Below the pieces are notes generated by a model. That model saw only the letters and a program-made list of their open reading frames with translations. It was not told the origin of the DNA and searched no databases. DNA of 64,000 bases, taken from the NCBI RefSeq assembly GCF_947507565.1, contig NC_089175.1, positions 5,383,733-5,447,732 on the forward strand, read 5' to 3'. This document shows positions 33,420 to 42,792 of this stretch, in pieces. Every line of letters begins with the position of its first letter. Position 1 is the stretch's first letter. Source of the DNA: Oscarella lobularis. Lineage: Eukaryota; Porifera; Homoscleromorpha; Homosclerophorida; Oscarellidae. The position numbers were made by a program, and so were the translations under genes.

Positions 33420-34390
33420 TTTGCACTCTTGAAAACAGCTTTGTTGAAACGTGTGGAGAAACGTTGGTTTGCTTGCGTTTGGCTTCAGCCGCTTGCTGCG
33501 TCTACATTACAGCAGACGTTCTGAACGCAATTGCAGATAACTGCCCTAATCTGCATGGTACATGAATAGTGACGATGCCATAGTGATACTACTAGTACCC
33601 TACAGTATATGTATGTTTGCTCTTCTGTTCAGAGCTGGATCTTCTTTCAAATTCCGCCCTGATGCACTTGTCAAAACAGAAAACTTTAATCTCTACCGGG
33701 TTCCAATAGAGAACGAGGCTCTAGGAGACATAGCGAGTAATGAACTCCCTATGTCACTCCTCAAATAAATCAACCCAACGTGACTTTTTGCGTAGAAATA
33801 ATAAGCAACTTCAGCACTTGAATTCTGCGGATGCAACACAATAAGCGACTTCAATCAAGCACTTTATGATTTGACAGGAAGCTAGATCTATGGCAAGCTT
33901 GTACCTTGACTTCGTACAGTCTGGTCTGTCTCTTGTCCGGCCAGAATTGCCACAACCTCGAAGAGATTGACGTGGGCTGGGCGTAAGCTTTACCTTCGTG
34001 TGTTCTATTCGTCTTATAAATAGAGGCAAGTTCCATTCATTGTCTGATTGCCTTCAAGCCTTCTTTGAAAATTGCAAAAAAAACTGAGAAAAGTTTTTCT
34101 GACAGCCGTCCGGTGTTTAAATATCTCAACGCACATTGTGATACCATTAGCATTTGATCCATCAGAATTGCAACATATAGCGATTTGCTCGCTTTGACCA
34201 AATACTGCCCTCTACTTGAACAGGTTGACGTTCTGGGAAATGATGAAGTCATGGTGGAATCGGTTACAGAGTACGGATCATCTTGCGTACTGTATGTATT
34301 CAGTTACGACGTCCTAGAGTGGCGAGATTGTGTGCAAAAATTTGAAACTCGTCAACCTGTTGTACTGTTCAAGCATCCAGCAAAGTGACG
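33420..34390 (+). pseudogene. LRR-protein gene relic, copy B, repeat part
   Basis: Frames with FVETCGETLVCLRLAS and VLNAIADNCPNL, and later LALTKYCPLLEQVDVLGND and EVMVESVTEYGSSC, are Cys-type LRRs like those at 7050-7490. They are separated by stops and frame changes. The segment at 33860-34250 aligns with 7045-7480. I see no intact gene. Confidence 0.5.
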
Positions 34391-34639
34391 GTTCGAATCC
34401 GGACGTCCAATTCAAAAGAAGTTCCATTCAATAACAATCTTATACATGTAACGCGCGCTAAGCTTGACGAAAATGTTCCTTTGAAAGAAAACCATACAGT
34501 AGCATTCCATAGACCTGATCTCTCACTTCATTTTTGATTTCCTCACTGAGGAAACAGACATTGACAGTTGTTTAGGATAACAAGGCCACCTCTGTTTACA
34601 CTGCGCATGTCTCTTCTGTAAGCCGATCGCAGAACTCGC

Positions 34640-35627
34640 ATGGAGAGCGACTCGACGACGGAACGACTTCTCCGCGAATCGTCTGTCCCTCGAAGACGCA
34701 ATCGTCCCAAGCAGTCTCATCGCCAAGGACGGCAGCTCGAACACTCAAAGACATCTTCACGACGTTCATCCACCTCAAGTGGGCTCCTCATCCTCGCGTG
34801 CGCACTGGCCTACATCGTGACGTGAATCGCCTTCGCGCTTCTCTGGTGGGCGTCAGAAGGGGCCCCCTGCATCATACAAGTAACCAATTTCACCTCCGCC
34901 TTCCTCTTCTCCGTCGAAACCCGAACGACAATCGGCTTCGGCGATCTCTACGTCGCCTCGGGCGGCTCCTTCGGCATATTCTCGTTCTCGAGTGAAATTG
35001 GCACGACCACGCCTACGCGGTCGCACCGTTCGAACGCCGTCGTCTGGCGAAACCCAAAACCGATCGTTTCTACTTACAATGTCGCGTCGGGGACGTCAAA
35101 AAATCTCACATACTCGAAGCGCACGTGCGCGCCATCGTATTTCGATTTACTAGAGGTAATTCTGATGCGGGATCTGACGTTGCCATAGAAACCAATTTTT
35201 TCAAACCTTGACGACGAGAAGAACGAAGATGGACAAGTCCCTCTTTGCGTCAAGAGCGTCGAACTCGACGTCGGCTATGATCAGGGTCTCAATAGGCTAT
35301 TTCTTCTTTCCCGTCGTCATTCAGCACGAAATCAACGAATCGAGTCCGTTCTACGACATGGGCCCGCGCGACTTGGCGACGGCGCGCATCGAGGTGCTTT
35401 TCAATTTCGAAGGGACGCTCGAGGCGACGGGAATGCTCACGCAGAGACTTCGGTCGTATTTGCCCGAGGAAATTCTGTGGGGATATCGATTCGAACCGCT
35501 CGTTTTCATGTCCAAAGGCGTTCCCATGGCCGATTTCTCGCGTCTGAGCGACGTCGTGCGCAATCAAACAATGCCTCGGTGCTCGCCTAAGGCCTATTAT
35601 GAAAGGCAAAGCCAAACCATAAACTAA
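34640..35627 (+). pseudogene. Inward-rectifier K+ channel pseudogene (copy 2)
   Basis: Aligns end to end with the intact gene at 39659. The start (MESDSTTERLLRESS) and the filter region (TTIGFGD) are present, but several indels break the frame. Codons for the first membrane helix region are lost, and an in-frame TGA replaces the TGG of IVTW. The second membrane helix and its PIP2-binding continuation are deleted. The C-terminal cytoplasmic part is frame-shifted but readable to the common stop. It cannot produce a channel. Confidence 0.85.
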
Positions 35628-35838
35628 GGTATTTTATACGTGATGGGGGTCCCGACGTTAATTAAGTTAATTAACGGATAAATAATCGGACGATTGAATT
35701 TTTAAAGTCAGCTGAAGTTTTGCGACAAAGAAGACAGCGGTTCTATTTTGACTTGCGAGCTCCAAACGAAAAGATCTATGATACTAAGACACTGAAGAGA
35801 GACTTCACAGACAGAGAGAGACAGAGCTTTGGGCTTTC

Positions 35839-38003
35839 TTATCCGCATTTGCCGCACGTCTTGCGGCATTTGGTCACGCTCATGTCCGCGTTTTTCATCG
35901 CGCTGCAGTTCGGTTCCCAGCGTTCGCACACGTCCTTGGGATACTCATCAACGCACTCTGTGAGAAGAAAATGAGATTTATTTATTAGTGCTATGATATC
36001 TTACCCTTCCACGGCGTCAAATCCAAGCCGTGTCCAGCGAGAGTATCCTCGCAGCGTTTGCGCTCGATTTTATCCGTTTTCTTTCCCATAAAATCAAACG
36101 CCTTCGCCTGAATCTTCATCGTATCCGGATTGTCGGCGACGCCGCACACGATCGCCGCCATCGTCGTCGCATCGATCGCCGTCACTTGTTCGCGCGTGAA
36201 AACGGGTCGTCCCGAGCCGACGTCGGGATTTTTATAGAAAAATCGATCGCCGTCGCGAGAGTGCAAAAACTGCTTAGCGATGACGTAAGCGAACGTCGGA
36301 CCGACTTCGCTATCTTTCATGTGAGTCTCGGACACGCCGCCGACGAATACGTCCACCCGTTCAATATCGTCATAAATCGCGAGTAGTCGATTGAGAGATG
36401 CGGCCCTTATTAGGGGATCCGGCACCGTGACTTTCTTCTCCTCGAAATGTTTGAGAGCGATATCCCGCATGATGACGTAACTAGCGAGTCCGTGATCGCG
36501 TCCGCGTTGGATCGTCTTCGCCGTCAAATCGTTGGCGGGCGCGACAAATTCGTCTTTCAAGTTTCTCGGTTGAAAGAGATAATTCGTCAATTCGCCGGTC
36601 GTGAAACGATCGACTTCGTACGCACTTTGCCCGAGAAGACCTCGCATGTAATTATCGAAGGAGCCGTCCTGTCTCAAATAGTAATGATCGACCTGTTTGA
36701 AATCGAAGCGTAAGCGATGCTCGTCGATGAGATTATAGTCTGGATCGCGCAGTTGAACGCGAGTGGTCATTTGACTGTGACCCATTCGAAAAGCGGCCGT
36801 CGCAAACTCGATAAATATCGTCGGATTGACGCATTCGTTGTAGCCCGTGTAAGCGGGAAGACTCGCTTCGACGACGCCCTTTCCCAGCAGCGTCGCAATG
36901 TACTCGTCGTAGACGACGTGCTGCAATAGCGCGGCGACGATCAACCGCGCTTCGCGATACGCGCGCTCCTCGCTCCAGTGCGCGTTCATCGCTTTCAAAC
37001 TCGCGACGACGCGATTGTGCTCGCGCAACCAGAGCGTGTGAACGGTAGCGAGCGTCGTCGACTGCGTCGCGCGCCCGTCGCCGGCGTGATAGCATAGCGG
37101 AATGCGACCCTGACACTTGGCGTTCACCTTCCCGCTGAAACCGGCGTCGAACGGCAATAAATCCTCACCGTGTTTCCCGTGGAAAGTCACCAATTCGGCG
37201 AGGAGATCAGCGCCGTTCGTCTGACGTAGACTCGCCGCCGTATCGATCTTCGATCCGCACACGGCCGAGCCGTCAATGAAACCGGTATTGTCATTGAACT
37301 GTTGTCGAGGCTGCGTCTTGTTCGCTTCCTTCGCGAGTTTAATCGTTGCCGATCGCTTCAGTCGGAGCTTAGGAGTTCTCAACGCTTCGTTGGGCTGAAG
37401 GGCACCGAACTGGGAGTCATTCGGCGGCACCGGAACGCCGAAGCAAATCGGGTTTTTCGCATCTAGGTCGCAATTCACGCTCGAGCTGCCCGTCTTCTTC
37501 GATACTTCGTGCGCGAGAAGGTGACCGAATTCGACGGTAAGGAACGAGTGTTTGAAGTTGAAAAGCGTTCGTCCGGTATCGTACGACGTCGATATTCTTC
37601 TCGCGTTCGGCAGGGTGCGGCCGAGTCGCTTCGTCACCGGATCGCCGAGTCCGTCGCCGCCGAAGTGAGTGCCGGCGATGCGCGCGTACGGCGCTTTCGT
37701 CGCGCCCCATATCGGATTGTTGAGATTGTTGCAGAGTCCGTCGATCGACGGAAATTCTTTTCCGTCGATCGTGTTCTCGGCGACGATTTCGCTGCAGTTG
37801 ATTTTTCCCGTCGTCGCGTCCCAAGCGGCGTTGCTTCGTTTGAGTTTTTTTAGAAGGTCTTGGTAATCCATGTCGTCGGTCGTAGGGTAGAACACTCCGG
37901 GCATTGATACCGGCATCGACGGAGGAGGACAGTGTTTTCCCGCAGCATTTCTTATAGCTGTAGCAGCGATTATGCTTACGGCCAGCGTAGTTGCCAAGGA
38001 CAT
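35839..38003 (-). CDS. Secreted animal haem peroxidase with C-terminal ShKT domain (copy 2)
   Basis: Exon 1 (38003-36005) encodes a signal peptide (MSLATTLAVSIIAATAIRNA) and an animal haem peroxidase domain: GLCNNLNNPIWG, proximal-His LREHNRVV, AFRMGHSQ, TIQRGRDHGL. A short intron (48 nt) leads to exon 2 (35957-35839), a six-Cys ShKT module starting ECVDEYPKDVCERW and ending CRKTCGKCG. Peroxidase-ShKT fusions are known in nematodes, where they act in cuticle or oxidative defence. The distal pocket reads EFGHLLAHEV where the family has QWGQFLDHDL: distal His is kept, but the haem-linking Asp is Ala and the calcium Asp is Glu. The same change is in copy 4, so it is not random decay. Convergent with the Kir copy. 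Confidence 0.9.
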
Positions 38004-38576
38004 GATCCACTTGATATAGAAAAAAACTCGATTAGCTCCTTCAAATCGTTGCTATTTTTGTGGACACAAATTTGGTGACGTGCAGGGTCAGTAATCGTTT
38101 CACAGTAGGCGGATGTAAGCTAATAAGAATACAATGAACAGCAAGTTCTTCGACTGAAAAAGAACTCTTGCGAAGATCCTGTACAATATGCCGACATGCA
38201 AAGGCTTCTCTGTCTCCCTGTTCATGCTCTAACGTTAGTCATCAAATGGAAAAGAGTGACTACCTCGGAGTTATACATGCAGTCGAAGTTTCGTGTCCTT
38301 GTCCCTATCAGCCCTCGTGCTACTACTGCGGTTAGCCAAGGAACTCCTCGTGCTTTGGGTTAGTTGTAGTACCGTAAGCTGTGTCGAGTGGAATGATTAT
38401 GTGACCTAGATAGCACGATCCAATCAACTACTCCAATTAGAGAGCCAACGTCAATCATTTATACCAATTGTAGTACTTTGACGTTGGCGGCTAGCCTATA
38501 CGTCGTGTCGTTGGCTCGTTCGATTACATCTTCCACGTCGTGAAATTTGATAAATCTGCATAGCAGGACCAAAAAT
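38004..38576. other. Peroxidase 5' flank, duplicated
   Basis: Similar to 49290-49790 upstream of the other intact peroxidase, including aacagcaagttcttcgact and tacaatatgccgacat. It should hold the promoter. No exon seen. Confidence 0.5.
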
Positions 38577-39330
38577 CTAAAGAAAGCACATCCCGTCAGC
38601 AGCGAACACTTCAAAACTAAAATGACGAGCCTCCTCTCTCGCTATGCGCATGTGATCTTTGACTTGAGAAAAAACGGTCGGCTCAATAAAGAACCCCGTC
38701 TCGCCGAATCGCTTTCCGCCGCACTCGAGACTTGCTCCCTCGTCTTTGCCGGATTCGATGAGACCGACTATTTTATCAAACTGTTCCTGATCAATTTGCG
38801 GTCCCTGGTCAGTGTCCGGCGACATGGGATAGCCGAGTTTTCGACGCAAAGCGAGTTGGACGCTTTTTTGGACAAAGTCGTCGTAGATCCGTGTCCTGCA
38901 CGTACGTGCGGCTTCCCGCTGAGCAGCACTGGCCCTGATTGACGAACACGGCGTCGACGCACACTCCAACAGCGTAATCCATTAAGAAAAAGACTTTTTC
39001 TCTAATGTATATACATATGTGTATATATTTATGTGAATACGATTGACGTCAGAAAAGACGATGTTGGGACTTTTGCCTCCCAATTCGAGCGAGACGTTCT
39101 TCAAGTTCGATTGTTCGGCCGACGCATCCATTTTTCTCCGCGGTCTATTCAAGGAGAAATCTTTCTTGCGGCGTTCACTGCCGCGTCTACGTCCGCCTAG
39201 AGTTTTGGATTGCTCTAATGCATCTATTTCGCAAACGATTTGTACGCTTTACCTTGTCTCCTTCTGCAATTCGAGCGATTAGTTCTCCCGTCGCCGGATT
39301 GAACGCAAGAAACGTCTTCCCGCTCGCCAT
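38577..39330 (-). pseudogene. Aldehyde dehydrogenase (ALDH1/2 type) relic
   Basis: The ATG at 39330 begins an ALDH amino end (MASGKTFLAFNPATGELIA), with an intron and then ADVDAAVNAARK. The middle third of the enzyme is absent. Next comes NLKNVSLELGGKSPNIVFSD and, after another intron, the catalytic segment [17 protein letters not shown]. One base is out of frame after YVQ, then [20 protein letters not shown] and [15 protein letters not shown] follow. The copy stops at HMRIAREE, before the last quarter. Introns are retained, so it is a partial genomic copy. It lies between two Kir-peroxidase units. Confidence 0.8.
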
Positions 39331-39658
39331 TGATTATCGATGAACAGCTAGAACTTTGTCATCCGCTGTCGGAAGACGAAAATGACCTCCTACCTGCGTG
39401 AAACGGACGCCTGACTTTTAGGAGGAGAAACGACGAAAGAAACACTAGAGAAACGAACCATGACAAAAGCTTAACGCACGCTAATCTTGTCGAAAATGTT
39501 CAAAAGGATAGTAACATTCCATAGACATAATAGGGCCCTTACCTTAATTTCCTCACCGAAAAAAACAGACATTGATAGACTGACATTGACAGTTGTTTAG
39601 GGACAACGCTTCACCTTTGTTTACACTGCGCATGTCTCTTCTGTAAGCCGATCGCCGC

Positions 39659-40783
39659 ATGGAGAGCGACTCGACGACGGAACGACTTCTCCGCGAATCG
39701 TCTACCCCTCGAAGACGCAATCGTCCCAAGCAGCCTTTTCGTCTCATCGCCAAGGACGGCAGCTCGCTGGTCGAAAACGAACGAGTTCAGAACAAACTCC
39801 TCCTCTATCTCAAGGACGTCTTCACGACTTTCGTCCACCTCAAGTGGGCTCCCCTCATCCTCGCGTGCGCACTGGCCTACATCGTGACGTGGATCGCCTT
39901 CGCGCTTCTCTGGTGGGCCGCCTCGGCGACGCACACCCCCGAAGGGGGCCCCTGCATCATACGCGTAACCAATTTCACTTCCGCCTTCCTCTTCTCCGTC
40001 GAAACTCAGACGACAATCGGTTTCGGCGATCTCTACGTCGCCTCGGGCTGCTCCTTCGGCATATTCCTTCTCGTTCTCGAGTCCGTATCCGGGGTCATAC
40101 TCGACTCTTTCGTCATAGGAATTCTCTTCACGAAATTGGCACGACCACGCCTACGCGGTCGCACCGTTCTTTTCAGTGCGAACGCCGTCGTCTGGCGAAA
40201 CCCGAAAACCGATCGTTTCTACTTACAATGTCGCGTCGGTGACGTCAGAAAATCTCACATACTCGAAGCGCACGTGCGCGCCATCGTATTTCGATTTACT
40301 AAAGGTAGTTCTGATACGGGATCTGACGTTGCCATAGAAACCAATTTTTCAAACCTCGATGACGACGAGGAGAAGGACGAAGATAGACAAGTTCCTCTTT
40401 GCGTTGAGAGCGTCGAACTCAACGTCGGCTACGATCAGGGTCTCGATAGACTATTTCTTCTCTTTCCTGTTGTGATTCAGCACGAAATCGACGAATCGAG
40501 TCCGTTCTACGACATGGGCCCGCGCGACTTGGCTACGGCGCGCATCGAGGTGCTTTTCAATCTCGAAGGGACGCTGGAGGCGACGGGAATGCTCACGCAG
40601 AAACTTCAGTCGTATTTGCCCGAGGAAATTCTGTGGGGATATCGATTCGAACCGCTCGTTTTCATGTCCAAGGGCGTTCCCATGGCCGATTTCTCGCGTC
40701 TGAGCGACGTCGTGCGCGATCAAGCGATGCCTCAGTGCTCGCCTAGGGCCTATTATGAAAGGCAAAGCCAAACCATAAACTAA
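39659..40783 (+). CDS. Inward-rectifier potassium channel (Kir), intact copy 3
   Basis: Single-exon, 374 residues. A cytoplasmic N-terminus precedes M1 (PLILACALAYIVTWIAF), the pore loop with selectivity filter TTIGFGD, M2 (SVSGVILDSFVIGILF), and the LARPRLRGRTVLFS stretch equivalent to the PIP2-binding MAKxARPKKRxxTLxFS of Kir channels. The immunoglobulin-like cytoplasmic domain ends with VPMADFSRLSDVV. The Asp in M2 (ILD) is the position that gives strong inward rectification in Kir2 channels. It is the only copy of four in the window with an undamaged frame. Related copies lie at 24029, 34640 and 45787. Role: sets resting K+ conductance of the plasma membrane. Confidence 0.92.
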   Translation: MESDSTTERLLRESSTPRRRNRPKQPFRLIAKDGSSLVENERVQNKLLLYLKDVFTTFVHLKWAPLILACALAYIVTWIAFALLWWAASATHTPEGGPCIIRVTNFTSAFLFSVETQTTIGFGDLYVASGCSFGIFLLVLESVSGVILDSFVIGILFTKLARPRLRGRTVLFSANAVVWRNPKTDRFYLQCRVGDVRKSHILEAHVRAIVFRFTKGSSDTGSDVAIETNFSNLDDDEEKDEDRQVPLCVESVELNVGYDQGLDRLFLLFPVVIQHEIDESSPFYDMGPRDLATARIEVLFNLEGTLEATGMLTQKLQSYLPEEILWGYRFEPLVFMSKGVPMADFSRLSDVVRDQAMPQCSPRAYYERQSQTIN

Positions 40784-40984
40784 GGTATTTTATATGTTAT
40801 GGGGCAATAATGGGGGATCCTAACATTAAAATAGGAGGTAATGAGACCTCTTTTTAATCAGTTTATACTGAACTTTTTTTGCGACAAAGGAGTTTCCTAC
40901 AGTTCTAAAGAAGAAAGACCTATGGTTCTAAGACACTGAAAAGAGATTCAATACAGACAGAGACAACGAATGCTCAAAGCATTG

Positions 40985-41313
40985 GGCCTTCTCATCTCAG
41001 GAATTGCCGCACGTCATTTCGTGACGCTCATGTCCGCGTTTTTCAACTCGTCGAGTTTGATTTCCAGTGGTTTCTCACGTCTTTGGGATACTGAAGAAAA
41101 CGTGTGGTAGATAAAGGTAAAAAATCTGCTATGACATCTCACCCGTGTTCAGCGAGAGTATCCTCGCAGCGTCTCCGCTCTATTTCGCCTGTTTTTCTTA
41201 TTATTTTTTCTAATGATGTAAACGCGTTCTCCTGAATCTTCGTCGTATCCGGATCTTCGGCGACGCCGCACACGATAGTCGCCACTCTTTTTCGCGTGAA
41301 AACGGGTCGTTCC
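40985..41313 (-). pseudogene. Peroxidase-ShKT remnant (copy 3)
   Basis: Decayed sequence matching the ShKT exon and the last 100 or so codons of exon 1 of the intact peroxidases (gtgttcagcgagagtatcctc, cggcgacgccgcacacgata, gcgtgaaaacgggtcgt). The rest of the gene is deleted. It marks where the peroxidase of this block used to be. Confidence 0.8.
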
Positions 41314-41654
41314 CAAATGGATCAAGAGGAGAGACTATAAAGAAAGGTAGCTTATCAATGAACTGTCATGCAGTCAGCTGGAAGACCCGTGCTCTATCAG
41401 AGCTGGGTCGCGTAAGTTGCACGACGGCGCGCAGTTGGCGACGACTGCATCGCAGTCCCCTGCACTGGCGACGAAAGACTTCCGCTTTAATTGGGTGGAG
41501 ATTAGAATGAGCACGTGACAGTATTGATGCTAAAACGCGAACGAATGGAGGGAGCGTAGTCTTCTACCTTGGAACTACTCTAATAGCTTTGTTGAGTGCC
41601 TTCGTTAGGCTCCGATCGTCGCGTTTTACTCGGTCACAGATGGATCATTAACGC
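41314..41654. other. Intergenic, no gene seen
   Basis: Lies between two pseudogene remnants in the duplicated block. No supported feature. Confidence 0.4.
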
Positions 41655-42235
41655 ACTGGAGTCGATTAATTAACATAAACATAAATCTATCTACTATTAA
41701 TTGTCCAGCCCCCAGTCTTAGTTCAATCTCTTACGAGGCGATGAGATTCTGCCGTTCTCCGTCGTCGCGCGCAAGACAGCAACCACCGTAATAAGTGCAC
41801 AGCGGCCAATCGCACTGGCATGTCGGTCCCGGCGCGTCAAACCGATTTGATTGTGAGCTTCCTGTCCTTTGTCGAGTGGTTAAGGACTCGTAGACGTAGA
41901 ATTGTGCGAAAGACATCGGATAGGCATCAGATAAGTGTGCGGGCTCGTAGAAATCGGCGCTGCATGACGTTGCTAATTAATTGTCGTACATGTGTATATA
42001 TCCACTGCCACTGCCGCTGCCACGTCATCTGGAATAGAAACTGTGTGTGAATCAGGTGAAAGAGGGCTCTTTTGACGGCAGGGGTGCCCTGGCTTCCCTG
42101 AAGATGCCTCAGTTCTATGACGAGTATTGGTGGTATTGGTGGGGGGTCTCGTTGGCCGACTTTGCGGCCCCGTACACGTTGAAGTTGAGCTCGAAGCAAA
42201 GAGGATCAGCCCACGTCGGTGCTCGAGCTATAAAC
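41655..42235 (-). pseudogene. Remnant of an SMB-7TM receptor first exon
   Basis: Aligns with 52330-52900, the first exon of the intact minus-strand receptor at 49876, including its somatomedin-B codons (CQCDWPLCTYYGGCC) and the start of exon 2. The frame is broken several times and the second Cys pair is altered. It occupies the same position relative to the neighbouring Kir and peroxidase copies as the intact gene does in the next block. Confidence 0.8.
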
Positions 42236-42792
42236 CAAGCAAGCGCGTAAAGATAATAGACGAGCGTGATCATGCATTTTCTATTCGACTACGGCCCCTG
42301 ATTAGTCAGTGTGCAGTGTAGGTCCGGATAGAGATATGGCCCGGACAAACTGCTTGCCATCGTACAGTACTGCTTTTGGTCGTAAGGTGCGGCGTATTCA
42401 CAATTTTTGATTAGGTACGGAGAAAACGCATAGCGTCTAATGTTGACAGCCACGATTCCTGTGCCACACCAACAAGCAGCACAAAGATAACATGCATAGA
42501 CCGCGGTAGTACGGAATAGACTCGTACACTCCGGCCAATCCGTGTTCCGTCTGTCTCACTCTGCTACACTGTACGACACCATGCAGTTGATGCGAGTCCT
42601 CTCACCGTGCATGCAGAAGTTGGAACAACGTTTTATCCAGCCACGCTCCTTGGACGTCATCAAATACGTTTACCGGTAACTCAGCATCGTAATAAAGGAA
42701 GCTAGATTACCTCTGGGCGGGCTAAACGGGAGCCACGTGACCGTTGGGAAGGTCACGTGGAGAAAATAATAATAATTAGATACCGCGACGAA
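42236..42792. other. 5' flank of the first SMB-7TM receptor
   Basis: Includes a short stretch near 42365-42395 (tactgcttttggtcgtaaggtgcggc) resembling the receptor C-terminal codons also stranded at 53.0 kb. No exon supported. Confidence 0.4.

Noticed and set aside
37417-38010. Arg-rich open frames overlapping the peroxidase 5' half.
   Set aside because: Out-of-frame shadows; the peroxidase frame has the signal peptide and all motifs.
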